The position numbers and the translations under genes are program-made. Shown here piece by piece: positions 48,167 to 55,742 of a stretch of 64,000 nucleotides of DNA. Within the stretch, counting starts at the first letter, position 1, and each line of letters begins with the position of its first letter. The DNA is taken from assembly GCF_009928685.1 (NCBI RefSeq), contig NZ_WWEO01000038.1:62001-126000 (forward strand). Reading direction: 5' to 3'. The notes under the pieces are model-generated. The model made no database searches. It was not told the DNA's origin and saw nothing but the letters and a program-made list of their open reading frames with translations. This stretch comes from Mucilaginibacter agri. Its GTDB lineage: Bacteria > Bacteroidota > Bacteroidia > Sphingobacteriales > Sphingobacteriaceae.

Positions 48167-48172
48167 AGCGAA

Positions 48173-48257
48173 ATCGTCATTGCGAGGTACGAAGCAATCT
48201 CAAATTAACCTAGCCGCTCTGCTCAACGGTGATTGCTTCGTACCTCGCAATGACGAT
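48173..48257. repeat. REP-like perfect inverted repeat, 27-31-27 geometry
   Basis: Left arm 48173-48199 (ATCGTCATTGCGAGGTACGA and on) and right arm 48231-48257 are perfect 27-base reverse complements with a 31-base loop. The CGTCATTGCGAGG...AAGCAATC sequence is a familiar bacterial palindromic repeat. It lies between the GH130 terminator and the end of the RES toxin gene. Confidence 0.88.
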
Positions 48258-48284
48258 CATAATTATTAGATGTTAATATGAGCA

Positions 48285-48734
48285 CTACAACTTTATCCGC
48301 ACGTCAAACACAAACATCTCTGTACGAAGTAACTTGATCTTTTTAAAATCAGGGTGTTTCGGGTTAAGCAGATAATTAGTTTCCTCTTCTATAATGGCCG
48401 AGGGTACCTGCATGGTAGCAGTTTTACCGCCCTTAATCCATTTTTCGCCGATGGCTTGGGTGAGAGGCATTTGCTGAAATTCGCGCCAGTCGTGCGGAAG
48501 TTCCGTATGGTTAACGATATCTTTTTTAAGCTCATCTGGTATCTCGATAGTCATAACGCTAAAGAGCTGGTTTAAACCCAGCTGGCTACGATGTACCACG
48601 TTTTCTAAGCAAGCTAACGATCGTGATGATGCCGTGTAGATAACTTCTGTTTCGTTAGGGTTCCAACGCGCAGCGCGGCCCGATGCAAAGAGTTTATCAG
48701 CATATTTGGTTAATGCGATTCTGTAAACCAGCAT
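48285..48734 (-). CDS. RES-domain toxin (type II TA, NAD+-degrading family)
   Basis: A 149-residue RES-fold toxin. VYRI (Arg5) begins the domain, then GRAARWNPNETEVIYTASSRSLACLENVVHR, the family core with Tyr33, Ser residues and Glu44, and IPDELKKDIV and WREF later. Related RES proteins (MbcT, Xre-RES of Pseudomonas) remove cellular NAD+ by hydrolysis or phosphorolysis and stop growth. The start lies three bases after the stop of the antitoxin gene, the normal order for this module. The catalytic residues appear intact, so it is probably functional. Confidence 0.92.
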   Translation of the reverse strand: MLVYRIALTKYADKLFASGRAARWNPNETEVIYTASSRSLACLENVVHRSQLGLNQLFSVMTIEIPDELKKDIVNHTELPHDWREFQQMPLTQAIGEKWIKGGKTATMQVPSAIIEEETNYLLNPKHPDFKKIKLLRTEMFVFDVRIKL

Positions 48735-48737
48735 AAC

Positions 48738-49259
48738 TTATGCTAAATCGCCATATTCGAGGCGGATAAGCTCTTCTTCGATGAGGTTGATGCCGGTAAA
48801 AGTATCTAAAAGATCAAAAGGAGTTTGGTTGCCCAAGCCGTAAGCAGGCTTATTAAGCCAGTTATGAAAAACATCGGCAGAGCCAAATAAACCTATGCCT
48901 TTTTCGAAGAGAGCGAAAGCCTTTAAGATTTTTTCGCTGAGGGATGCATCAAGCCTTTGTGCCTGGTTGGTGTAGTTTTGGATGGTTTTAACCGTAGTTT
49001 TAAACGTATCCTGAAACTGTTGATGGCTAAACCCCGATAAGTTTAAAAAATCGAGAGCTGCTTTAGCATCGAGGCCTTTTTTAGAACTGGTAAGCAAAGC
49101 TACCTCATTGGCATAAAATGGATGGTAAGCGGCTGCATCAACGCCGTTGGCAGTTTTTACATAAGCCACGGCATAATCATTTACTATGTTTTTGCTGGCA
49201 TTGGTTTCTGCTTGATAGACAGCCTTTTTAGGGGTTGATTTTTTGTTTCCCTTTTCCAT
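48738..49259 (-). CDS. Xre/MbcA/ParS-family antitoxin
   Basis: A 173-residue antitoxin. An N-terminal basic, low-complexity stretch precedes an Xre-like helix-turn-helix (LDFLNLSGFSHQQFQDTFKTTVKTIQNY at about 89-116), and the C-terminal MbcA/ParS toxin-binding domain is seen in EKILKAFALFEKGIGLFGSADVFHNWLNKPAYGLGNQTPFDLLDT. Antitoxins of this type bind the RES toxin and repress their own promoter. A TATCTTTG element ends four bases before the ATG, and two operator-like palindromes follow immediately upstream. Confidence 0.93.
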   Translation of the reverse strand: MEKGNKKSTPKKAVYQAETNASKNIVNDYAVAYVKTANGVDAAAYHPFYANEVALLTSSKKGLDAKAALDFLNLSGFSHQQFQDTFKTTVKTIQNYTNQAQRLDASLSEKILKAFALFEKGIGLFGSADVFHNWLNKPAYGLGNQTPFDLLDTFTGINLIEEELIRLEYGDLA

Positions 49260-49263
49260 ATCT

Positions 49264-49304
49264 CAAAGATAGAAATTTTTCTAATAAAAATGGAATTTTT
49301 TCCA
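49264..49304 (-). promoter_or_regulatory. TA operon promoter with paired operator palindromes
   Basis: TATCTTTG (minus strand, 49264-49271) is the -7 element; transcription should begin at or next to the antitoxin ATG at 49259, so the mRNA is probably leaderless. Upstream are TAGAAA-TT-TTTCTA (49270-49283) and TGGAA-TTTT-TTCCA (49291-49304). Their centres are 21 bp apart, two helical turns, a spacing suited to two antitoxin dimers on one face of the DNA. Confidence 0.6.
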
Positions 49305-49362
49305 ATTTTGTTTTAGATAAAAAACATAGTTCACAGACGATAATTCGCCCAATACCCAATAA

Positions 49363-50370
49363 CTAGCTCAATATCTTTTGATACAGTTTGTGGTAGTCGT
49401 TTACCATTTTATCGCACGAGAAATTCGCGGATGCCCAATCAAAACAATCTTTGCGCTTAATATTGGGTAACAGCGATACTGCTTCTACCGCTTCATCAAT
49501 GGTATTAACCAAAAAACCCGTTTCCTGATGTTTGATCAATTCTTGCATCGAACCCCGGTTGAAGGCAATAACGGGCGTTCCGCAAAGCATGGCTTCGGCT
49601 ACGCTCATGCCAAAAGGCTCGTTAAAATTTATGGGGTGCAATAACGCCGCAGCTTTACCTAAAAGTTCTTTACGCTTATCTGGTCCGGCATGGCCTACAT
49701 ACACAATTTGTTCGTTATCGATGTATGGTTCTACTTTGCTTTTGTAATAACCTTCATCTTGTATAATGCCGGCTATCAGTAATTTGCGTTTAGCTTTCTT
49801 CGCAATCTCAATAGCTTCGGCGGTGCCTTTATCATGATGTATACGGCCGAAGTATAATAGATAATCTTCGGGCTGCTCAACAAAGGTAAAATCTTCAGTA
49901 TTCAAACCATTGTAAACCGTTGCCAGGTATTTCAGCTCCGGGCTACGGTCGGCATTGCTGATGGATACATAATAGCCCAGATCATTATACTTTTTATAAA
50001 CAGGTACAATCCGTGTAGATGAAAATCCGTGTATAGTAGTTATCAACGGTGTCTTAATCAATCCCGAATAAGTAAGCGGCAAAAAATCGAAGTTATTATG
50101 GATGAGGTCAAACTCAGAAGCCTTTTCCATCAGATTGCTAATGTGCAGGCACTCCAGCACTTTAGCATCTTGTGTGCGGTCTTCTTCGTAACCCTTTTCG
50201 CAAATGGAATCCAGGGTACCTGCGGTAATGGAATCCCCCGTTGCGAAAAGAGTCACGTCGACGCCTTTTTTTATTAATCCTTCAGCAATGTTTGATGCTA
50301 CTTGTTCCCACGGGCCATAGTGCCTGGGTGGAGTACGCCAGGCAACAGGGGCTAAAACGGCAACTTTCAT
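49363..50370 (-). CDS. Glycosyltransferase family 4
   Basis: A 335-residue soluble GT-B enzyme. The N-domain begins MKVAVLAPVAWRTPPRHYGPWEQVASNIAEGL, with the glycine-rich acceptor loop; the C-domain has YLLYFGRIHHDKGTAEAIEIAK and the nucleotide-sugar motif HPINFNEPFGMSVAEAMLCGTPVIAF (EX7E). It transfers a sugar from an activated donor; donor and acceptor are not predictable, though mannose is suggested by neighbours. The ATG at 50370 shares its A with the TAA of the upstream GT gene (TAATG), so the two are translationally coupled; the TTG at 50376 is not needed. Confidence 0.9.
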   Translation of the reverse strand: MKVAVLAPVAWRTPPRHYGPWEQVASNIAEGLIKKGVDVTLFATGDSITAGTLDSICEKGYEEDRTQDAKVLECLHISNLMEKASEFDLIHNNFDFLPLTYSGLIKTPLITTIHGFSSTRIVPVYKKYNDLGYYVSISNADRSPELKYLATVYNGLNTEDFTFVEQPEDYLLYFGRIHHDKGTAEAIEIAKKAKRKLLIAGIIQDEGYYKSKVEPYIDNEQIVYVGHAGPDKRKELLGKAAALLHPINFNEPFGMSVAEAMLCGTPVIAFNRGSMQELIKHQETGFLVNTIDEAVEAVSLLPNIKRKDCFDWASANFSCDKMVNDYHKLYQKILS

Positions 50371-52646
50371 TAACAAACTTTAATGTTGTGATCGTATTTT
50401 TTGTACTCGTACTCCAATTCAAAGGCCTTCAACACGGTTAAGTGTGATATCAGATACGCTAACGTACTTTCGGCACCCTGGTTACGGTTTATACCGTTCG
50501 GCATTAAGCCATCGCAACAACCTTTGGTTTCATAGTCGTACAGCGGTGCGCGTAGTGTGTTTTCGCCCAGAAACCACTTATAACTCAAAAACATTTTCTC
50601 GATGTATTCTGGCTTACGGAATGTTTCATACGCCTGGAAATGCATCATCACCATAGCCATTGTCTCAATAGCCTGCTGATCAAACGTTGGGAACACACCA
50701 CCACGGTAATACCAGCCATCGTTACCAACAGGGCTTAAATAGCCGTTAGACAAGGTTAGCTTATCTAAAAATGCCATTGTGTTTAGTGCAATGCGTTTTG
50801 CGTTTTCATTTCCTGTAATTTCGTAAGAGTGTAACAGTGCTAACGGAAGTATGGCGTTATCATAAGTCATGCCCTCTTCAAACCACTGCCAGTCTGGTGA
50901 TTGCGTGTTTTCGTAGGCATCTATTAATGGTTGGGTTAGCCTTACCATTTCGGCCATCATACCCTCGTCGGTAGGATAAACTTTAAGGTAGAGGCAGATA
51001 CCAATGATAGTATTTGCCATACCGCGAATGTATCTCAGATTTCTAAAATGAGGGTACGATTTATGGAAGATCTCCATTGCAAACTCACGGTAAGAGTTAT
51101 TGGCAGCGCAACTGATCAAATGACCAAGCGACCAAATGGTACGGCCGAACGAATCTTCAGACCCAACTTCGTCCAAATAACGACGGTCGAAGCTGAGGAA
51201 GTTGCGGAAGTTACCATCATCACACTGCATGTAGTGGATGTAGCTAAGGTATATCGGCAATAACTCCAACGCCTCTTCGCTCTTATTACGTTGATAAGCC
51301 ATCAAGGCCATAATTAAGGCCCGGGCATTATCATCCAGGCAATAACCTTCTTTTAAGTTAGGTATGCCATATTTAGCATGTTGAACAATACCGGTGTCGT
51401 CTGTTAAACGTTTTACGTGCGCCAGGCTAAACTTAGGAAGTACTTCGGGGTCAACAATGCTGTTCCTTAATATCTTGTCGCTAAAATCGTGGTTAAGGCA
51501 CGATTCCTGGGCAACACGGATAAACTCAGCACCGGTTTTCGGCCAGCGCAGGTGTAGGCCGTATTCGTAGGCATTTTGCTTAAGCGTATTTAAAATATCT
51601 TCATTATCCAGCAAGTCGTTTACATTATCGGCCAGGGCATCGGCATCTTTAAAATCAAACAAACGGCCGCGGTTATGGGCCAATAGTTCAGTAGCATGCC
51701 AATATGGGGTAGAAACCACGGCAGCGCCCGAACCTACTGCATAAGATAGCGTACCGCTGGTAATTTGCGCCTCATTATGATATGGCGTAACATATAGCGT
51801 ACAGGCTGTAAGATAATTAATGAGTTCTTCTTCTGATACAAACTTATTGATGAAAGCCAGATGGTTCGAAACTTTTAACTGCGCGGCTAAAGATTTCAGG
51901 CTGTCGCGGTATTCTTCGCCCGAGTGTTTTACCACGCCAGGGTGGGTGTTACCTAGTACCACGTACATTACGTCGGGGTGTTTCTCAACTATCTTAGGCA
52001 GTGCTTTTACAACTGTCTCTAAACCTTTGTTACGGCTTATTAAACCGAAGGTTAACATTACGCGTTTGTTTTTAAAAGCGGTAAGCTCGCGCACCGGGTT
52101 TTGTTCCGGCTCTTCCAAGTCAGGAACGCCGTGTTCGATGATTTGAATTTTCTCCGGCGCTATGTCGTAAATAGTAGTAAGAAACTCAACTGCACGCTGG
52201 CTCATTACAATTACTTTTGAAGACTGCTCTGCGATTTCGCGAATGATAATGCGTTGCACATAGCTCGGCTCTTTCAAAATGGTATGCAAGATAGAGATCA
52301 GCGGTTTTTCTAATCTGTTAAGCAACGGTAAAATATAAATGCCGCTCTCGCCGCCATAAATACCAAACTCGTGCTCCAGTATGCAAACATCCGCATTGCT
52401 GGTGTTAATGTAGTTTGCCGCGCGGATATAATCCTTCTGATGGTTTTGGCGAATAACGTATTTTACCTCTTCAGGGTATTCATATTCCTGCAGGTTTTCA
52501 GAGTCGTTAACGGCAACAACAAAGCCGCTTTGTGACAGACTCTTCCGCTCAGGAAAGTTCGCACTGATGGCACGCATCAGGTTTTGGTTAAAGGTTGCAA
52601 TACCGCATTCGCGCGGAGGGTAGGTTGAGATGTAAGCTATTTTCAT
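50370..52646 (-). CDS. GT4 glycosyltransferase fused to an (alpha/alpha)6-type C-terminal domain
   Basis: A 758-residue two-domain protein. Residues 1-395 form a GT4 enzyme (MKIAYISTYPPRECGIATFNQNL, RVMLTFGLISRNKGLETVVKALP, and EX7E-like SYAVGSGAAVVSTPYWHATELL). Residues of about 400-745 are all-helical with repeated aromatic motifs (EGYCLDDNARALIMALMAYQ, DDGNFRNFLSF, SFGRTIWSLGHL, DWQWFEEGMTYDNAILPLALLHS), the look of a six-hairpin glycosidase barrel. The fusion recurs beside GH130 genes in Bacteroidota as far as I recall; whether the second domain hydrolyses, binds or transfers is unknown. The start at 52646 is preferred over 52679. First gene of the GT operon. Confidence 0.88.
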   Translation of the reverse strand: MKIAYISTYPPRECGIATFNQNLMRAISANFPERKSLSQSGFVVAVNDSENLQEYEYPEEVKYVIRQNHQKDYIRAANYINTSNADVCILEHEFGIYGGESGIYILPLLNRLEKPLISILHTILKEPSYVQRIIIREIAEQSSKVIVMSQRAVEFLTTIYDIAPEKIQIIEHGVPDLEEPEQNPVRELTAFKNKRVMLTFGLISRNKGLETVVKALPKIVEKHPDVMYVVLGNTHPGVVKHSGEEYRDSLKSLAAQLKVSNHLAFINKFVSEEELINYLTACTLYVTPYHNEAQITSGTLSYAVGSGAAVVSTPYWHATELLAHNRGRLFDFKDADALADNVNDLLDNEDILNTLKQNAYEYGLHLRWPKTGAEFIRVAQESCLNHDFSDKILRNSIVDPEVLPKFSLAHVKRLTDDTGIVQHAKYGIPNLKEGYCLDDNARALIMALMAYQRNKSEEALELLPIYLSYIHYMQCDDGNFRNFLSFDRRYLDEVGSEDSFGRTIWSLGHLISCAANNSYREFAMEIFHKSYPHFRNLRYIRGMANTIIGICLYLKVYPTDEGMMAEMVRLTQPLIDAYENTQSPDWQWFEEGMTYDNAILPLALLHSYEITGNENAKRIALNTMAFLDKLTLSNGYLSPVGNDGWYYRGGVFPTFDQQAIETMAMVMMHFQAYETFRKPEYIEKMFLSYKWFLGENTLRAPLYDYETKGCCDGLMPNGINRNQGAESTLAYLISHLTVLKAFELEYEYKKYDHNIKVC

Positions 52647-52870
52647 TTTCAGTAGGATGTCTTTTAAAGGCAAGTGCATTTATGTATTTTTTCTTTTTTT
52701 ATTGACAGTGAATGACTTAAAAAAAGGCCAACGTTAAGCTAAAAACAAGCTTTTTAGGTGGTTTATGTGCAGATGCATACTTGCGCACTATATAATGCAC
52801 AAACTATACCAACGTGCTGGTTAGACCCCTGAAATAGGATCTGATACTGAAATGTTACAACAATAGTCTA

Positions 52871-54058
52871 CTAACTGAAATAGCCTATCGCTTCGTTAAT
52901 AATAGCGCAGGCCTGTTTAATTTCATCGGGGGTAATAATCAGGGGAGGGGCAATGCGCATAGAATTGTCGCAATGCAAAAACCAGTCGGTAATAAGGCCA
53001 TTCTCGATGCAGCGGTCTATCACCTTTTTGTTAAATTCGAAGCTCTCTAACTCTACAGCCAACATCAGTCCTTTACCTCGAATCTGTTTTATGGCGGGGT
53101 GGGTAAGCAGCTGATGAAATAGTTGGCCTTTCTCTTCCACTCCATCTACAAGGTTTTGATCTAATAGTACATTTAACGCAGCAAGCCCAGCCGCGCAACA
53201 AACCGGGTGACCGCCAAATGTGGTAATGTGGCCTAGTATCGGATTGTTTTTTAAGGCACCCATAATTTCTGTTGATGCAATAAAGGCACCCACCGGCATG
53301 CCGCCGCCAAGTGCTTTAGCCAAAAGCAATATATCCGGCTCTATACCGAAATGCTGAAATGCAAATAATTTACCCGAACGCCCAAACGCTGCCTGGATTT
53401 CATCGAGTATTAATAAGGTACCTGTTTCATCACAACGTTGGCGGAGAGCCTGCATGTAGGCTAAATCAGGCACGCGGATGCCGGCTTCGCCCTGTATGGT
53501 TTCGAGAATTACACAGGCTGTTTGTTCGGTAATGTTAGATAAGTCACCGGGGTCGTTAAAGTTGATGAAACTTACATCGGGCAATAACGGGCGGTAGGCA
53601 GTTTTAAAATGCTCGTTACCCATTACGCTTAACGCTCCATGTGTGCTGCCATGGTAGGAGTTGTTGCAGGAAATGATCTCCTTGCGCCCGGTGTAACGTT
53701 TCGCCAGTTTTAAAGCACCTTCTACGGCTTCGGCGCCGGAGTTTACAAAGTACACCGAGTTTAGGGTTTGCGGTAGCAGGCTTACCAGTTTCTCGGCAAA
53801 GCGAACCTGAGGGGTTTGCACATATTCGCCGTAAACCATCAGGTGCATGTACTTATCAACCTGGTCTTTTATCGCTGCGATAACTTCATCATTGCTGTGG
53901 CCAATGTTGCTTACGCCAATGCCTGAGATCAGGTCCATGTAAGCTTTTCCTTCGGCATTATACATGTAAACACCTTTAGCACGCTCAAACTCCAGTAGTA
54001 AAGGAAAATCTGTAGTCTGGGCGTTGTTGGCTAAGAAAAGCTGGCGAAGAGTAAGCAT
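52871..54058 (-). CDS. Class III PLP aminotransferase (acetylornithine/ornithine type)
   Basis: A 395-residue fold type I aminotransferase. VNSGAEAVEGALKLAKRYTGR holds the PLP phosphate contacts, CNNSYHGSTHGALSVMG the ring-stacking Tyr-His region, ILDEIQAAFGRSGKLFAF the Asp that binds the pyridine nitrogen, and LLAKALGGGMPVGAF the Schiff-base lysine. It is closest in style to ArgD/RocD and to general omega-aminotransferases; no arginine genes adjoin, so the amine donor is open. It is isolated, with about 190-220 bases of noncoding DNA on both sides. Confidence 0.9.
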   Translation of the reverse strand: MLTLRQLFLANNAQTTDFPLLLEFERAKGVYMYNAEGKAYMDLISGIGVSNIGHSNDEVIAAIKDQVDKYMHLMVYGEYVQTPQVRFAEKLVSLLPQTLNSVYFVNSGAEAVEGALKLAKRYTGRKEIISCNNSYHGSTHGALSVMGNEHFKTAYRPLLPDVSFINFNDPGDLSNITEQTACVILETIQGEAGIRVPDLAYMQALRQRCDETGTLLILDEIQAAFGRSGKLFAFQHFGIEPDILLLAKALGGGMPVGAFIASTEIMGALKNNPILGHITTFGGHPVCCAAGLAALNVLLDQNLVDGVEEKGQLFHQLLTHPAIKQIRGKGLMLAVELESFEFNKKVIDRCIENGLITDWFLHCDNSMRIAPPLIITPDEIKQACAIINEAIGYFS

Positions 54059-54138
54059 GTTAATTTGTCGATTTGTTAATTCGATAATTATTAATAAAAA
54101 ACCGGAATTCTATTGATGATCCGGTGAGTTATCAATAA

Positions 54139-54188
54139 AAAAGCTTCGATTTCAATCGACAAAGTTGCCAATTAAAATTGAAGCTTTT
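54139..54188 (-). terminator. Terminator of the sigma-factor operon
   Basis: Arms 54139-54156 and 54171-54188 pair over AAAAGCTTC/GAAGCTTTT, a G-U, ATTT/AAAT and AAT/ATT, with one mismatch. An A-run on the left gives the minus-strand U-tract. It lies about 67 bases after the last gene of the operon. Confidence 0.7.
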
Positions 54189-54254
54189 AATCTTTTTAAA
54201 CGAATATTCGATAAGTCTCTTTAGCTAATACGACAAATTAGCGTTATCGATAAA

Positions 54255-54767
54255 TTATTTCTGCGGATCCTGCTGTTTGCGTTCACGCAGTTGTTTGATC
54301 AATTCGTCTTTAAACTCGCGTTCGCTTTTATAGAGGAGGCTTACCTTGTCTGGTGGAAGTACTTTCAGGAATTCATCTTTATAGCGTTTCCTGATAGCCA
54401 GAATTTGTTGCTCGTAATTAATATCACGGTCAACCTGGTCTATGCCGTTTGCCTGGGGGTTAGAGTTATTGATACGGCGCTGACGCAACACACTACCCAA
54501 ATCACTTTGATATTGGTTGTAAATTGGCCAGAAACGATCTGCCTCGTCGGGCGTAAGCTCAAGCCTTTTGTTGATATACGCGTTTCTAACAGCATTTAAT
54601 TTATGCATGCCGTTATTGGCAGACTTATTATTATCGGTACTGTTAAAGTTAGGCTTGTAGGTAGGCGCAGTACTGCGATACGGAAGAGCCCCCGGCTGCG
54701 CACTTGTTTCATACCGCAGGCAAAAAAGCAGCAGCACAAAAAAGAGGTATTTCATCAGCTTATTCAT
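54255..54767 (-). CDS. Periplasmic LTxxE/Spy-CpxP-like protein (sensor of ECF sigma)
   Basis: A 170-residue exported protein: signal peptide MNKLMKYLFFVLLLFCLRYETSA, a Pro/Asn-rich linker, then a helical domain with NAYINKRLELTPDEADRFWPIYNQYQSDL, the LTxxE motif of Spy/CpxP-like periplasmic chaperones and of Flavobacteria proteins annotated as sensors of ECF-type sigma factors. It begins nine bases after the putative anti-sigma gene and closes the operon, so it probably monitors misfolded or stressed envelope proteins and feeds this to the sigma factor. Confidence 0.8.
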   Translation of the reverse strand: MNKLMKYLFFVLLLFCLRYETSAQPGALPYRSTAPTYKPNFNSTDNNKSANNGMHKLNAVRNAYINKRLELTPDEADRFWPIYNQYQSDLGSVLRQRRINNSNPQANGIDQVDRDINYEQQILAIRKRYKDEFLKVLPPDKVSLLYKSEREFKDELIKQLRERKQQDPQK

Positions 54768-54776
54768 TCCGTTTTA

Positions 54777-55691
54777 TTAGATATTACTTAGATAATCTGC
54801 CAGATCATCGGTACTTACATTGTTAATTTTGCCCTGGTCGGCCTGATCTATCACGGTGCGGGTATCGCCAGCATCCATGTGCAGTTGCAAATAACTTTCG
54901 ATAGCGTTATCCGGAACACCAGATAATGCTTTATGCAGGTAAGAGCTATCGTGCTTAGCCGTTGGCGAATTAATTTCGCCAATAAAAATGGCAGCACCAA
55001 CTATCAGTGTAAAACATGCCGCAGTAGCATATTTAAAAGCTGTGTTTGATACCAGCCTGCGGATAACACCACGGCGGTTAGCAGCTTCTAAACCCGCGGC
55101 CTGATTTAACACTTTACGGTTTAATCCTTCAAAATAATTCTCCGGAACAGTAAATGGCGTTTTGGCATTCAAGGCTTCGTCAACCGCAATACGGCTTTTA
55201 ATCTGCTGAGCCATGTCCTCAAAATAACCCTGAGGTACAGCAAAGCCCGGCTCTTCGGTGTTGAGGGCCTCCTCAACTGCAATGCGGCTCGTAATCTGTT
55301 GTGCCATGTCCTCAAAATAGTTTTGAGGTACGCTAAAGTTCTGCTCGTCTGCCTTTAAATTTTCTTCTATTGCAATGCGGCTTTTGATCTGCGCTGCCAT
55401 ATCCTCAAAATAATTTGCAGGTACGGAAAAGCTCGTTTCATCGGCCTTTAATTTCTCTTCAATATTTATCCTTGCGGTAATATTGCTGCTTAATTCTTCA
55501 AAATAATTGTCTGGTACAGCAAAAGGCTGCGACGATGGTGACACGGTCTCATTTAAACGAACGCCCGATAATATCTGCTCCTCAAGTGCAGAAAAATAGC
55601 CGTCAGGCACTGTAAACGGGTTATTTGCGTTAACCTGTTTCAATGACGGATATTCATCTGCCCACTCTTTGTTGTCTATATCGCTTGTCAT
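54777..55691 (-). CDS. Repeat-bearing single-pass protein, putative anti-sigma factor
   Basis: A 304-residue protein with a cytoplasmic N-terminus, one membrane helix at about 219-239 (YATAACFTLIVGAAIFIGEI) and a 65-residue periplasmic end. Residues 26-200 consist of six tandem copies of a 31-residue unit built on FxVPxxYFEDMAxQIxSRIA, with F at 26, 57, 88, 119, 150 and 180. Position (between an ECF sigma gene and a periplasmic sensor) and topology point to an anti-sigma factor, but no zinc-binding HxxxCxxC motif is present. It starts 51 bases after the sigma gene. The repeat may bind sigma or something else; see findings. Confidence 0.75.
   Translation of the reverse strand: MTSDIDNKEWADEYPSLKQVNANNPFTVPDGYFSALEEQILSGVRLNETVSPSSQPFAVPDNYFEELSSNITARINIEEKLKADETSFSVPANYFEDMAAQIKSRIAIEENLKADEQNFSVPQNYFEDMAQQITSRIAVEEALNTEEPGFAVPQGYFEDMAQQIKSRIAVDEALNAKTPFTVPENYFEGLNRKVLNQAAGLEAANRRGVIRRLVSNTAFKYATAACFTLIVGAAIFIGEINSPTAKHDSSYLHKALSGVPDNAIESYLQLHMDAGDTRTVIDQADQGKINNVSTDDLADYLSNI
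55094..55616 (-). repeat. In-frame tandem repeat, six copies of about 93 bp
   Basis: Coding repeat inside the putative anti-sigma gene. Five spacings are 31, 31, 31, 31 and 30 codons. Copies 3 to 5 are nearly identical in protein (NYFEDMAQQI...SRIAVEEAL) and also share long DNA stretches, indicating recent duplication. Confidence 0.9.
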
Positions 55692-55742
55692 ATCGTATTA
55701 TAGATATAAATAACGTTTAAAGGTTTAAAGCAAAAATTAAAA

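Noticed and set aside
54061..54254. Repeated GTTAATT/GATTTGTTAATTCG-like sequence after the aminotransferase start
   Set aside because: Short AT-rich similarity only; not separable from background composition.
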